64,000 nt of DNA from CAVSJJ01 sp963728395. GTDB lineage: Bacteria > Actinomycetota > Actinomycetes > Actinomycetales > Dermatophilaceae. The notes under the pieces were generated by a model. That model searched no databases. It was not told where the DNA came from and saw only the letters and a list, made by a program, of their open reading frames with translations. Positions within the stretch are counted from its first letter, which is position 1, and each line of letters starts with the position of its first letter. The translations under genes and the position numbers were made by a program. Positions 23,056 to 32,255 of the stretch are shown in pieces. The stretch is from positions 1-64,000 of the forward strand of contig CAVSJJ010000002.1 in the NCBI GenBank assembly GCA_963728395.1, given 5' to 3'.

Positions 23056-24414
23056 ATGACCCGATACCGTCCGGCCGCGGCGGCCTCGCCGACGGGGGTC
23101 GAGGAGGCCGTGGCCCGGCGTCTCGACCTCGTGGCCGCGCGCGAGCCGGGGCTGGCGAGCCTCGTCCTCGTTGATGCGGAGGGTGCCCTCGCCCAGGCTC
23201 GGTCGCTCGACCGGGCGGCCCGGGCGGGACGGGTCGGCCCGCTCCACGGGGCCGTCGTCGTCGTCAAGGACAACATCGACGTCGCCGGACAGGTCTCCGC
23301 CGCCGCGTCCCTCGCCCACGACGGCCGTCCCGCCCGGCGGGACGCCCCGGCCGTTGCCCGGCTGCGGGCCGCGGGCGCCGTCGTCCTCGGCCGGGCCAAC
23401 ATGGACGAGCTCGCGATGGGCGCCTCGACGGCGACCTCGGTACACGGGCCGAGCCACAACCCCTGGGATCTCGGCCGCAGCCCGGGAGGCAGCTCGGGCG
23501 GTGCGGCCGCGGCGGTGGCCGCCGGGCTCGCCGACATCGCCGTCGGGACCGACACCGGGGGCTCGATCCGTGAGCCGGCCGCGCAGTGTGGCGTCGTCGG
23601 CGTCGCCCCGAGCCCGGGACTGGTCCCGCTCGAGGGCGTCGTCCCCTTCGACCCCTCGTGTGACCGGGTCGGTCCGCTCACCGGCGACCTCGCCCTGGCC
23701 GGCCGGGCTCTGTCCGTCATGGGCGGCGTCCCGCTCGACCGGTCGGCACCGTGGCGGCTGCGGATCGGTGTCGTCCGCGAGTTCCTCGGTCCGCCGAACC
23801 AGCCGGGGGTACTCCTGGCCGTCGACGAGGCGCTCGACCGGTTCCGGGCGGCCGGCGCCGAGGTCGTCGAGGTGAGCGTGCCGGACGTGCGCATGGCCCT
23901 CGACGCCTACCTCGCCATCACCGCGGTCGGCTGCCTGCCGCACCTGGCACCCTGGGTGCGGACCGGCCGCGCCGGCCAGGAGGTGATGCGCCGGGTCCGG
24001 CTGGGCCGCGAGATCCTCACCGACCCGGACCGACTCGACTTCGCCGCGGCCGTCCGAACGGCCCTGCGGGCCCAGACCCGCGCGGCGCTGACCGAGTGCG
24101 ACGTCCTGCTGTCACCGACGATGCCGACGACGGCGCCGGCCTTCCCACCCGTGGGGCCGGACGACGAGCTGGTCGCCGACCCGGCCCGGGCGCCCTACAC
24201 CGACTGCTGGACGGTCGTCGCCAACCTCGCGGGGCTCCCCGCGGTCTCGGTGCCCGCCGGGCTCTCCCCCGTCGACGGCCTCCCGGTCGGCGTCATGCTG
24301 ACCGGGTCGGCCGGCAGCGACGGGCTGCTGCTGACGGCCGCCGAGATGAGCGCCGTCCGGGTCCTGCCACCCCTGGCTCGCGACGTCGGCCCCGACGACG
24401 AGCGCGTCGCCTGA
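23056..24414 (+). CDS. Amidase-signature enzyme (GatA-like fold)
   Basis: This 452-aa hydrolase has the Ser-cisSer-Lys triad: Lys in VVVKDNIDVAG, Ser in GRSPGGSSGGAAAAVAAG, and the nucleophile region VGTDTGGSIREPAAQCGVVG. The canonical Arg/Pro after GSIR is altered (GSIREPA rather than GSIRIPA). It is not next to gatB/gatC, so it is a stand-alone amidase rather than the amidotransferase. ATG 23056 is preferred; GTG 23050 is two codons earlier. Confidence 0.87.
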   Translation: MTRYRPAAAASPTGVEEAVARRLDLVAAREPGLASLVLVDAEGALAQARSLDRAARAGRVGPLHGAVVVVKDNIDVAGQVSAAASLAHDGRPARRDAPAVARLRAAGAVVLGRANMDELAMGASTATSVHGPSHNPWDLGRSPGGSSGGAAAAVAAGLADIAVGTDTGGSIREPAAQCGVVGVAPSPGLVPLEGVVPFDPSCDRVGPLTGDLALAGRALSVMGGVPLDRSAPWRLRIGVVREFLGPPNQPGVLLAVDEALDRFRAAGAEVVEVSVPDVRMALDAYLAITAVGCLPHLAPWVRTGRAGQEVMRRVRLGREILTDPDRLDFAAAVRTALRAQTRAALTECDVLLSPTMPTTAPAFPPVGPDDELVADPARAPYTDCWTVVANLAGLPAVSVPAGLSPVDGLPVGVMLTGSAGSDGLLLTAAEMSAVRVLPPLARDVGPDDERVA

Positions 24415-24495
24415 GCGGCGGGCAGGACCCGGACCGGCCGGCAGGTGGGTGGCGAGCAGCCGGGGTACGGGCGGCTCGGTCACCGGCTCGCGCCC

Positions 24496-25101
24496 TCACC
24501 GGGGCCGCCCCGGCTCGGACCGGGTCGACCGCGCGGCGCTCGGCAGGAGGGCCGGGTCCGCCTCCGCCCAGGCTCCCGGCCCGGGGCCGAGCCGGCTGAG
24601 CCGGCGCACCTGGGTCCGGCACCACGGCGACACCGTGCGCCGTCCCGCGAGGACGTCGTCGGCGAAGCGGGTCCACGCCACCCACTCGACCTCGGCGACC
24701 TCCTCGACCGCCGGCGAGAGACGCCGGTCGGGCACCCGTCCGGCATACACGGGGCACCACTCGTTCTCGACGATCCCGGCCATGGTGGCGACGTACTGGA
24801 AGCGTGGCAGCACGAGCCGCAGCCCGGTCACCGCCGTCCCCAGCTCGTCACCGGCCCGGCGTGCCACGGCGACGGGCAACGGCTCGCCCGGCGCGGGGTG
24901 CCCGCAGACGGAGTTGGTCCACAGTCCGGGGAACGTCGCCTTGTCCAGCGCGCGGCGGGTGACGAGCAGGGCGTCGTCGGCGTCGAAGAGGTACGCCGAG
25001 AAGGCCAGGTGAAGTGGGGTCCTCGCGTGGTGCACCGCAGCCTTGGCCTCGGTACCGATGGCGTGCCCCTCGGGGTCCAGCAGGACGACGCGCTCGCTCA
25101 T
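24496..25101 (-). CDS. idi: Isopentenyl-diphosphate delta-isomerase, type 1
   Basis: This 201-aa Nudix-fold enzyme interconverts IPP and DMAPP. It has LHLAFSAYLFDADDALLVTRRAL, the catalytic-Cys motif WTNSVCGHPAPGE, and the metal/acid region VENEWCPVYAG with EVEWV(A). ATG 25101 overlaps the stop of the upstream flavoprotein gene as ATGA, so it belongs to the polyketide/isoprenoid operon and may supply DMAPP for prenylation. The C-terminus is extended by about 20 residues rich in Pro/Arg/Ser. Confidence 0.92.
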   Translation of the reverse strand: MSERVVLLDPEGHAIGTEAKAAVHHARTPLHLAFSAYLFDADDALLVTRRALDKATFPGLWTNSVCGHPAPGEPLPVAVARRAGDELGTAVTGLRLVLPRFQYVATMAGIVENEWCPVYAGRVPDRRLSPAVEEVAEVEWVAWTRFADDVLAGRRTVSPWCRTQVRRLSRLGPGPGAWAEADPALLPSAARSTRSEPGRPR

Positions 25102-26153
25102 GCCGATCGCGCCAACTGGTCGACGGCCGCAGCGAACGCCCGGGGCGCCGCGGCGGCCAGGGGCACCAGCGCCCGGCGACCCACGCCGGGTCGGGTGGCC
25201 CACAGCAGTCCCTGGGTGAGCAGGGCCGAGCGCCACGACACCGCGCGCCAGGCCCGCTCGAAGTCCTTCGGGCGGTCGGCACGGACTGCCGCGACGGCGG
25301 CCCGCGCCTGGGCGAGGCCGACGGAGATCCCTTCGCCGGTCAGCGCGTCGACGTAGCCGCCGGCGTCGCCGACGAGGAGGACCCGGCCCGCGACGCGACG
25401 GCGGCTGCGCTGGCGCAGGGGGCCCGCTCCTCGGACGGGCGTCGCCTCGGCGGCGCCCGCGAGCCGCTGGAGCAGCGGTGGGAAGGAGCGGAGCTGGTCG
25501 GCGAACGGGCGTCCCTGCCTGCTGAGGACGGCCACGCCGACGAGGTCGTCGGCGACCGGGGTGACGTAGGCCTCGGCGTCCGCTCCCCAGAGGACCTCGA
25601 CGTACTCCGACCACGGCGCGACGTGGAAGTGGCGCCGCTGCCCGTAGCGGCGGTTCCGGCGGACGGGGTGGTCGAGGCCGAGGTGCCGGCGGGTCCAGGA
25701 GTGCAGGCCGTCGGCCGCGATGACGTAGCGGGCGGTGACGGGCTGCGGCCGCTCGATGCCGGTCCCCGTCGTCACCGTCACGTGGTCCTCGTCTTGGCGC
25801 AGGCCGGTCGCGGACGCCACACCGATGGTGACGCCCACCTCGGCCGCGCGCGCCCGCAGGGCACGGTTCAGCGTCGTGCGCCGCACACCCCGGCCGGGAC
25901 CGTCGCCGAAGGCGGCGATGGCCTCGGCCGAGGGTCCGATGTAGTGAATGCCGCGCAGCGGCCGGCCCGGCGGGTCGACGCCGAGGTCGGCCAGGGCCGC
26001 CAGTCCGCCCGGCGTGAGCCCCTCGCCGCAGGCCTTGTCCACCGGGGCGGGCCGCGGTTCGAGGACATGCACCGCCAGCCCGCTCCCGGCGGCCTGGATG
26101 GCGGCCCCGAGGCCGACCGGGCCGCCGCCGATGACGAGGACGTCGACGCTCAT
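25098..26153 (-). CDS. FAD-dependent oxidoreductase (geranylgeranyl reductase / hydroxylase-like)
   Basis: This 351-aa flavoprotein has N-terminal GxGxxG VLVIGGGPVGLGAAIQAAGSG, the conserved CGEGLTPGGLAAL segment, VIAADGLHSWTRR (DG motif) and GRVLLVGDAGGYVDALTGEGISVGLAQA (GD motif). This matches the PHBH/geranylgeranyl reductase superfamily. Operon position behind a type III PKS and an ICMT-like methyltransferase parallels the Streptomyces srsABC-type arrangement, where a flavoprotein hydroxylates the phenolic lipid; geranylgeranyl reduction is the alternative. Confidence 0.87.
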   Translation of the reverse strand: MSVDVLVIGGGPVGLGAAIQAAGSGLAVHVLEPRPAPVDKACGEGLTPGGLAALADLGVDPPGRPLRGIHYIGPSAEAIAAFGDGPGRGVRRTTLNRALRARAAEVGVTIGVASATGLRQDEDHVTVTTGTGIERPQPVTARYVIAADGLHSWTRRHLGLDHPVRRNRRYGQRRHFHVAPWSEYVEVLWGADAEAYVTPVADDLVGVAVLSRQGRPFADQLRSFPPLLQRLAGAAEATPVRGAGPLRQRSRRRVAGRVLLVGDAGGYVDALTGEGISVGLAQARAAVAAVRADRPKDFERAWRAVSWRSALLTQGLLWATRPGVGRRALVPLAAAAPRAFAAAVDQLARSA

Positions 26154-26692
26154 GCCGCCCCGGCCTCCGCCCCCGCCGCCGCGACGAGCGCGCGCTCCTC
26201 GACCCGGATCCGCACGGTGAGGAGCCAGGCGTCGAGGACGGTGAACAACAGCGCGGTGACCCAGGCCGTGTGGACGAGCGGCAGGGCCACCCCTTCGACG
26301 GCGACCGCGACGTAGTTGGGGTGGCGCAGGATGCGGTACGGGCCGCGGCGGACCAGCGGCGCCCCCGGGACGACGATCACCCGGGTGTTCCACTGCGGGC
26401 CGAGAGTGCGGATGCACGTCCACCGCAGGACCTGGGCGAGGACGACGAGCGCGAGCATGGACCAGCCGAGCGCCGGGAGGAACGGTCGGTCCGCGACTGC
26501 GACCTCGACGAGACAGCCGACGAGCAGGAGCGTGTGCAGCGCCACCATGGCCGGGAAGTGGCCCCGCCCCGACTCCACGCCGCCCCGGGCGAAGGCCCAC
26601 GCGGCGTGGCGGGCGGAGACGACCATCTCGGCGAGGCGCTCGAAGCCGACGGCGAGGACCAACCCGGCATACAGGACGACCGAGGCAGCCAC
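26150..26692 (-). CDS. Isoprenylcysteine carboxyl methyltransferase-like membrane protein
   Basis: This 180-aa integral membrane protein has four to five hydrophobic segments and the ICMT/PEMT SAM-binding motif LVRRGPYRILRHPNYVAVAVEGVALPL, plus a C-terminal RIRVEERAL. GTG 26692 is 3 bp from the end of the PKS gene and its stop overlaps the flavoprotein start as ATGA. It probably O- or C-methylates the polyketide phenol at the membrane. Confidence 0.87.
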   Translation of the reverse strand: MAASVVLYAGLVLAVGFERLAEMVVSARHAAWAFARGGVESGRGHFPAMVALHTLLLVGCLVEVAVADRPFLPALGWSMLALVVLAQVLRWTCIRTLGPQWNTRVIVVPGAPLVRRGPYRILRHPNYVAVAVEGVALPLVHTAWVTALLFTVLDAWLLTVRIRVEERALVAAAGAEAGAA

Positions 26693-26695
26693 GGC

Positions 26696-27772
26696 TCAGG
26701 CCGCCCTCAGCAGGACCATCTCGAGACAGAAGCCGGGGCCCATCGCCATGAGGATCCCGCTCGACCCGGCCCGGGGCGGACGGTCGCGGAGGGTGTCGGC
26801 GAGGACGTGCAGGACCGACGCCGAGGAGAGGTTGCCGATCCGGTCGAGGGACCGCCAGGTGACGCCCAGGGCCTCCCGGGGCACCTCGAGCGCCTCGGCC
26901 ATCGCCTCGAGGACCTTGGGCCCGCCCGGGTGGGCGACCCAGAAGTCGACGTCACGGCGGGTCATGCCGTGTGCGGCGAGGAAGCCGTCGACGTCCCCAC
27001 GCAGGTGGCGGCTGACCAGCTCGGGCACCTCGACGCCGAGGACGATGCGCAGCCCGCTCGCTCCGACGTCCCAGCCCATGGCGCGCTCGGTGTCGGGATA
27101 GAGCCGGCTGCGGCTCGCGAGAACCTGGAGTTCGGGACGCTCGCCCGGCTCCGGAGGCGTCGACCGGTCGTCACCGAGCAGGACGACCGCCGCGGCTCCG
27201 TCGCCGAACAGCCCGCTGGCGACCAGGTTGGGCGTCGAGGTGTCGTCGCGCTGGACGGTGAGGCTGCACAACTCGACCGAGAGCAGGACCGCCACGTCGT
27301 CGGGGTGGCCGGTGAGGTGGTCGTGGATGCGGGCGACGCCGGCCGCACCGGCGACGCAGCCGAGCCCGACGAGGGGAAGCCGCTTGACGTCGTCGCGCAT
27401 CCCGATCCGCGCCGCGACCCGGGCGTCGAGGGAGGGGACGGCCAGGCCGGTGACCGTCGTCGAGACGATGAGGTCGACGTCCGAGGGGGTGAGGCCGGCG
27501 TCCTTGAGGGCCTCGGTGACGGCCTGGGCCCCGAGGGTCACACCGACCTCGATGAACGCGTCGTTGGCCGCTCCGAAGTCCTCGAGCCCGGCATACCGCT
27601 CGAGCGGGAGAGCCAGATGGCGGTGGCTGACCCCGGCGTTGGCGTGGAGGCGCTCGAGGAGGCCGCGGTTGAGGTCGCGCGCCCCCATGATGTCGGCGAA
27701 GGCGGCGGTCACCTCATCCTGGGCGTAGCGATGCTCCGGCAGGACGCCCCGCACCGAGGCGATGTGGCTCAT
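26696..27772 (-). CDS. Type III polyketide synthase (chalcone/alkylresorcinol synthase-like)
   Basis: This 358-aa homodimeric thiolase-fold enzyme has the catalytic triad: Cys139 in LVGLGCVAGAAG, His in FWVAHPGGPKVLEAM and Asn in RIGNLSSASVLHVL, with the terminal GPGFCLEMVLL loop (GFGPG-like). It condenses malonyl-CoA onto a starter, often a fatty acyl-CoA in actinobacteria. It heads the operon PKS, methyltransferase, flavoprotein, idi. The start ATG 27772 is 67 bp from the divergent UbiA gene, so a shared promoter region is likely. Confidence 0.92.
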   Translation of the reverse strand: MSHIASVRGVLPEHRYAQDEVTAAFADIMGARDLNRGLLERLHANAGVSHRHLALPLERYAGLEDFGAANDAFIEVGVTLGAQAVTEALKDAGLTPSDVDLIVSTTVTGLAVPSLDARVAARIGMRDDVKRLPLVGLGCVAGAAGVARIHDHLTGHPDDVAVLLSVELCSLTVQRDDTSTPNLVASGLFGDGAAAVVLLGDDRSTPPEPGERPELQVLASRSRLYPDTERAMGWDVGASGLRIVLGVEVPELVSRHLRGDVDGFLAAHGMTRRDVDFWVAHPGGPKVLEAMAEALEVPREALGVTWRSLDRIGNLSSASVLHVLADTLRDRPPRAGSSGILMAMGPGFCLEMVLLRAA

Positions 27773-27839
27773 GGCCCGAGGGTAGGCAGAGCTGCGGCGC
27801 TCCCCGGCCGCCCGTCGAGGGTGCGGGCTACGGTGAGGC

Positions 27840-28658
27840 ATGTCCGGGACCCCCTCGTCGACGCGCGCCGTGCAGCTCGTCCGGGCCGCGCATCCCGGTC
27901 CGTCGCTCGCCGTCGCGGTGCTGACTGCGCTGCTGGCGACCGCCTTCGGGCTCGCGGTGTCCTGGGGCGTCCTCGTCACCGCCGCCGTGTTCGCCGGGCA
28001 GCTGACGATCGGCTGGTCCAACGACCTCATCGACCTCACCCGCGACCGTTCGGTGGGACGCGCCGACAAGCCGCTCGCCCGTGGCGACGTGGCGCAGGGG
28101 GCGGTGCGGCTGGCGATCGGGCTCGCCGCGGTGGCCTGCGTCGCCCTGTCGGTGGTCTGCGGCTGGCGGTGCGCCGCGGTCCACCTCAGCCTCGGTGTCG
28201 GCTCCGGCTGGGCCTACAACCTCGGCCTCAAGCGGACCGTCTGGTCGCCGCTGCCGTATGCCGTGGCCTTCGGCGCGCTGCCCGCGGTCGTCTCGCTGGC
28301 GGGACCGGGCGGGACCTGGCCGCCGGCCTGGATGGCGGGGACGGGTGCGCTCCTGGGTGTCGGTGCTCACCTGCTCAACGCCCTGCCCGACCTGGCCGAC
28401 GATGCCCTGACCGGCGTGCGCGGCCTTCCCCAGCGAGCGGGCGCCCGTCGGGTGCGGTTCCTCGCTCCCGCGGCCCTGCTCGCCGGGTCGCTCGTCGCCG
28501 TCGCCGCCGGTCCAGCGCCGGTCCTGCCCTGGGGGGCCGCGGTCCTGGCCCTCTGCGCGCTGCTGGCCGTCGCCGCCGTGCTGGGGCGGGGGCGCCTGCC
28601 GTTCGCCGCCGCGGTCGGGATCGCGCTCGTCGACGTCGCCGCCCTGGCCGTGCGCTGA
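27840..28658 (+). CDS. UbiA-family prenyltransferase
   Basis: This 272-aa polytopic membrane enzyme has the first aspartate-rich motif NDLIDLTRDRSVGRADKPLA (NDxxDxxxD) and a second acidic patch LPDLADDALTG. About eight hydrophobic helices follow the UbiA pattern. It attaches an isoprenoid diphosphate to an aromatic or other acceptor. Divergent placement next to a type III PKS and an idi gene suggests prenylation of the PKS product; a link to quinone or carotenoid metabolism is the alternative. Confidence 0.88.
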   Translation: MSGTPSSTRAVQLVRAAHPGPSLAVAVLTALLATAFGLAVSWGVLVTAAVFAGQLTIGWSNDLIDLTRDRSVGRADKPLARGDVAQGAVRLAIGLAAVACVALSVVCGWRCAAVHLSLGVGSGWAYNLGLKRTVWSPLPYAVAFGALPAVVSLAGPGGTWPPAWMAGTGALLGVGAHLLNALPDLADDALTGVRGLPQRAGARRVRFLAPAALLAGSLVAVAAGPAPVLPWGAAVLALCALLAVAAVLGRGRLPFAAAVGIALVDVAALAVR

Positions 28659-28676
28659 GCGCCGACCGGCACCCGC

Positions 28677-29399
28677 CTAGTGACTCGCATCGACGACCCC
28701 GGGGATGGGCTGGGTGCCCTCGAAGTCGTCCCGCATGGCATCGACGCCGCGCTGGGGGGACGCGAGGGGGAGCAGGGACTGGCGGTCCCGTCGCTTCGCG
28801 TCGGTGTCGAGGTGCATGGACCGGTCCCGGTCCTGCCGCATCGCCTCGTCGCACTCGCCGTCACGGTTGAAGGACCACATCAACTTCGGGTCGCCGAGGG
28901 GGAGCGCCATCCCGGGGCGACCGTCGTGGGCGTTCGTGTGCCAGGTGTGCCAGGTCTTGCCGTAGGAGTTGACCAGCCGCTCCATGAGAGCCTTCTCCGC
29001 CGCGTCCGGCAGTCCGGGGGCGACCAGCTGCCCGGAGAAGACCTCGAAGTTGTGTGGATGCCAGGCGGCCTTCTCCTGCTCGGGCATCGTCTCGAACAGC
29101 CGTCCGGAGACGATGTACTCGATCCCGATGAGGTTGGCGGTGCGGGTGTTGCCGTCGAAGAGGACGCACTGGAGGAAGTCGTCGTTGACGACGCGGCAGT
29201 AGTGGTGTGCCTCCATCTGGAAGTCCGGCTCGCCCTTGGCGCAGTGGAAGCCCGCCACGTAGACGTCGAAGCCCCGCAGGGGCGTCGCGGACTGGAGCAG
29301 GTTCGCACCCTGTTCCAGCAGTGCGGTCCAGGTCCCCTTGTCCTCGCCGGCGGGCACCACAGCGGTGCTGCGGTCGTGGATCAGCGGGTTCGTCGGCAC
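28677..29399 (-). CDS. DUF1264 / oil-body-associated-protein-like
   Basis: This 240-aa soluble protein resembles the DUF1264 (OBAP) family: LRGFDVYVAGFHCAKGEPDFQMEAHHYC, NDDFLQCVLFDGNTRTANLIGIEYIVS, ARE-like HPHNFEVFSGQLVAPG and KTWHTWHT. GTG 29399 has GGAGG 4 nt upstream. OBAP proteins are known from plant seeds and some bacteria and fungi; the biochemical role is not established. It is convergent with the UbiA gene with an 18-bp gap. Confidence 0.82.
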   Translation of the reverse strand: MPTNPLIHDRSTAVVPAGEDKGTWTALLEQGANLLQSATPLRGFDVYVAGFHCAKGEPDFQMEAHHYCRVVNDDFLQCVLFDGNTRTANLIGIEYIVSGRLFETMPEQEKAAWHPHNFEVFSGQLVAPGLPDAAEKALMERLVNSYGKTWHTWHTNAHDGRPGMALPLGDPKLMWSFNRDGECDEAMRQDRDRSMHLDTDAKRRDRQSLLPLASPQRGVDAMRDDFEGTQPIPGVVDASH

Positions 29400-29536
29400 G
29401 GTGCCTCCTTCGTCGTCGCTCGAGTGGCTCGATACCCAGCCCGGGACCGGGCAACCGAGGACCGGCCAACCACGACGGGCGCGCCCTGGGACGCGGCCGG
29501 TCCCTCGACGCGGCGGGCGTGGCGGGCGCGGATGCC

Positions 29537-31213
29537 TCAGCCGAGCGTCTTGACGTCGAGGTCGCCCGCGGCATACCGCTTGCGGAGGACCTTCTTGTCG
29601 AACTTGCCGACGCTGGTCTTGGGGACCTCGTCGATGAGGGCCCACCGCTCGGGCACCTGCCAGTGGGCGAGCCTGCCCTCGAGGAACTCGCGCAGCGACT
29701 GTGGAGTTGCCGAGGAGCCCTCTCGCAGAACGACCGTCGCGAGTGGACGCTCACCCCATCGCTCGTCGGGGATGCCGACGACGGAGGCCTCGAGGACGTC
29801 CTCATGGCCCATGATGGCGTTCTCGAGGTCGACGGAGCTGATCCACTCGCCACCGGACTTGATGACGTCCTTGGCACGGTCGGTCAGCCGGAGGAACCCG
29901 TCCGGCGTGAGGCTGCCGACGTCGCCGGTGCGCAGCCAGCCCTCGTCGAACTTGTCCGCCATCTCGGCCAACTCGGCCTCGGACTCGCCCCCGAAGGCGT
30001 TGTAGGAGGCGGTGATCCACGGCCCGCGGACCTCGAGCTCGCCGACGCTCTCGCCGTCCCAGGCGACCTCCTCGCCGTCGGGGCCGATGAGCCGGCCCTC
30101 GACCCCGAGGACGAGCCGTCCCTGCGAGGTCGCGTACGCCCAGTACGGCTCGGAGTCCTCCTCGACCGAGGCCGGCGGGATGGCGGCCGTGCCGATCGGG
30201 GACATCTCCGTCATGCCCCACGCGTGCTTGATCGTGATGCCGTGCTTCTCCTTGAACGCCTTCATCATCGACGGTGGCGCCGCCGACCCGCCGACGATGA
30301 GCCCGCGAACCGTCGAGACATCGGTGCCGCTGCCGTCGAGGTGGTGGAGCAGGTCGAGCCAGATGGTCGGCACGCCGGCGCCGAAGGTGATCTTCTCGTC
30401 CTCGATCATCTGGGCCAGCGGGGCGGCCTGGAGGAAGCGGTCCGGCATGATGAGGCTGGAGCCGGTGGCCATCGCCAGGTAGGGGAACCCCCACGCGTTC
30501 GCGTGGAAGAGGGGGACGACGACGAGCAGCCGGTCACCCTGCTGCGAACCGAGTGTCATCGCCGCCGAGATGGCGTGCAGGTAGTTGGACCGGTGCGAGT
30601 AGGAGACGCCCTTGGGGTTGCCGGTCGTGCCGGAGGTGTAGCACATCGACGAGGCGGAGTTCTCGTCGAGGTCCTGAGGCCAGTCGTACGTCGTGGGCTG
30701 GTCGGCGAGCAGCGTCGCGTAGTCGTGGACCGCCTCGACGTGCTCCGGCGCGGCCAACGCACCGGCCGTCTCCTCGTCGACCGGGCCGTTGACGATGACG
30801 TGTCGAACCTTCGGCAGGTGCGCGAGGAGCTTGGCGAACGGCCCGGCGAGCGTGTTGTCGACGATGACGACCTCGGCGCCGCCGTGGGTCGCGACGTAGA
30901 GGATCTGCTCCGGGAAGAGCCGGATGTTGAGGGCATGGAGGACCGCGCCCATCGAGGGAACGGCGAGATAGGCCGCGAGGTGCTCCTGGTTGTTCCACAT
31001 GAACGTCGCGACCCGGTCATCGCCCTCGACGCCCAGTCCGCTCAGGGCATGGGCCAGCTGGGCGCACTCGCGGCCCACGTCGGCATACGTGGCCCGTCGC
31101 GGACCGTCCGCCGTCCACGTGACGACCTCCTGGTCTGCATGGAGGGTCGTGCCGAACCGCAGGATCTGGCTGATGAGGAGGGGTGCCGGCTGCATCGTGG
31201 AGTCCATTGCCAT
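29537..31213 (-). CDS. Long-chain acyl-CoA synthetase / AMP-binding ligase
   Basis: This 558-aa ANL-superfamily enzyme has the P-loop-like CYTSGTTGNPKGVSYSHRSN, core motif HAWGMTEMSPIGT, EGWLRTGDVGSLTPDGFLRLTDRAKDVIKSGGEWIS (hinge and A8) and the catalytic Lys region KTSVGKFDKKVLRK. It activates a fatty or aryl acid to its CoA ester. Three Met codons are possible at the start (31213, 31207, 31195); 31213 is used. It could supply acyl-CoA starters to the nearby type III PKS, although it is a separate transcription unit. Confidence 0.92.
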   Translation of the reverse strand: MAMDSTMQPAPLLISQILRFGTTLHADQEVVTWTADGPRRATYADVGRECAQLAHALSGLGVEGDDRVATFMWNNQEHLAAYLAVPSMGAVLHALNIRLFPEQILYVATHGGAEVVIVDNTLAGPFAKLLAHLPKVRHVIVNGPVDEETAGALAAPEHVEAVHDYATLLADQPTTYDWPQDLDENSASSMCYTSGTTGNPKGVSYSHRSNYLHAISAAMTLGSQQGDRLLVVVPLFHANAWGFPYLAMATGSSLIMPDRFLQAAPLAQMIEDEKITFGAGVPTIWLDLLHHLDGSGTDVSTVRGLIVGGSAAPPSMMKAFKEKHGITIKHAWGMTEMSPIGTAAIPPASVEEDSEPYWAYATSQGRLVLGVEGRLIGPDGEEVAWDGESVGELEVRGPWITASYNAFGGESEAELAEMADKFDEGWLRTGDVGSLTPDGFLRLTDRAKDVIKSGGEWISSVDLENAIMGHEDVLEASVVGIPDERWGERPLATVVLREGSSATPQSLREFLEGRLAHWQVPERWALIDEVPKTSVGKFDKKVLRKRYAAGDLDVKTLG

Positions 31214-31580
31214 ACTCGACCACCGATCGGCGTCGTTGGAAAGACCCCCGCCGGCGGGTGAGGATGCCGCGAGCGCGCCGTGGCGCGCGGTGACGGTCAC
31301 GGCGACGACAGGGGGGAGGGGAGCGCCCCACTGCGAGGGGAGGGTCGCCGTGACCGCGTCCGGGAGGTCCCGGACGACCGCGGCGAGGCGGCGGCGGCGC
31401 CACCGGCCCTCGTGCTGGATCCCCCTCGTCGACCGACGCTCGGCGGTCGAACTCGATGGTTCACACCGTCCTCGGAACGGGCCCGGAGTGGAAGACTCGG
31501 CGCGACAATCTAAGGAAAGCCTTACAAACGCCTCACCGGCCCGTTAGTCTCCCGTCAGAGTTGTGTCATGAGGGGGGCTC
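31214..31580. other. Intergenic region with a probable promoter for the two-component system
   Basis: No gene is seen in these 367 bp. Near the right end is an AT-richer segment with TTACAA at 31522 and TTAGTC at 31544 (about 16 bp apart), a plausible promoter, overlapping a short dyad TAAGG-AAAG-CCTTA at 31511-31524 that weakly resembles a DtxR/IdeR box. The ribosome-binding site GAGGGGGG precedes ATG 31581. Confidence 0.4.
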
Positions 31581-32255
31581 ATGGGGAACATACTCATCGT
31601 CGAGGATGAGCTGCGGCTTCGAACGCTGCTGGCACGGACGCTGTCCGAGGCGGGCCACCGGCCGGTGCCCGTCGGTGACGGCGAGACCGCCGTCGAGCTG
31701 CTGCACGACCAACAGGTGGATCTCGCGCTGCTCGACCTGGTCATGCCAGGGATGGACGGCCTGAGCGTCCTGCGACACGTCAACACCCTCGAGGACCCGC
31801 CGCCCGTCGTCGTCCTCTCCGGGGTGGGGGACGTGGGGACCCGGGTCCAGGCCATCAACGAGGGCGCCGTCGACTTCATCGTCAAGCCCTTCGTCCTCGC
31901 CGAGCTCATCGCCCGGGTCAACCGGCACATCGGGACCACGCGCTCCTCCACCGGCGACTCCGGCCGCTACATCGACCACGACGAGGCCCGTCTCGACATC
32001 CGTCGGCGGCTGCTCATCACGCCCGACGGCCCCCAACAGCTGAGCGAACGCGAGTGCGCGGTCCTCGCCCACCTGCTGCGGCGCCAGGGGGACGTGTGCA
32101 CCCGACAGGAGCTGCTCCACGACATCTGGGGCTACGACTTCGATCCGGGCAGCAACGTCCTCGACGTCTGCGTCGGCCGGCTGCGGACGAAGCTGGGCGG
32201 GTTCGCCCTCATCGAGACGGTGCGCGGTGTCGGCTACTGCATCGCCGAGAGGTGA
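31581..32255 (+). CDS. OmpR/PhoB-family response regulator
   Basis: This 224-aa regulator has a receiver domain with the acidic pocket (VEDE), phosphoacceptor Asp52 in LLDLVMPGMDG, and Lys in FIVKPF, then a winged-helix effector domain (LSERECAVLAHLLRRQGDVCTRQELLHDIWGY... NVLDVCVGRLRTKLGG... IETVRGVGYCI). The downstream sensor kinase overlaps it by 29 bp. It faces the large secreted copper locus starting 1.7 kb downstream, a candidate target; no direct evidence for this. Confidence 0.93.
   Translation: MGNILIVEDELRLRTLLARTLSEAGHRPVPVGDGETAVELLHDQQVDLALLDLVMPGMDGLSVLRHVNTLEDPPPVVVLSGVGDVGTRVQAINEGAVDFIVKPFVLAELIARVNRHIGTTRSSTGDSGRYIDHDEARLDIRRRLLITPDGPQQLSERECAVLAHLLRRQGDVCTRQELLHDIWGYDFDPGSNVLDVCVGRLRTKLGGFALIETVRGVGYCIAER

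Noticed and set aside
21667..23943. A 758-codon minus-strand frame across asnB and the amidase
   Set aside because: It lies opposite two well-conserved enzymes, shows no domain, and consists of the repetitive composition expected from the antisense of high-GC genes.
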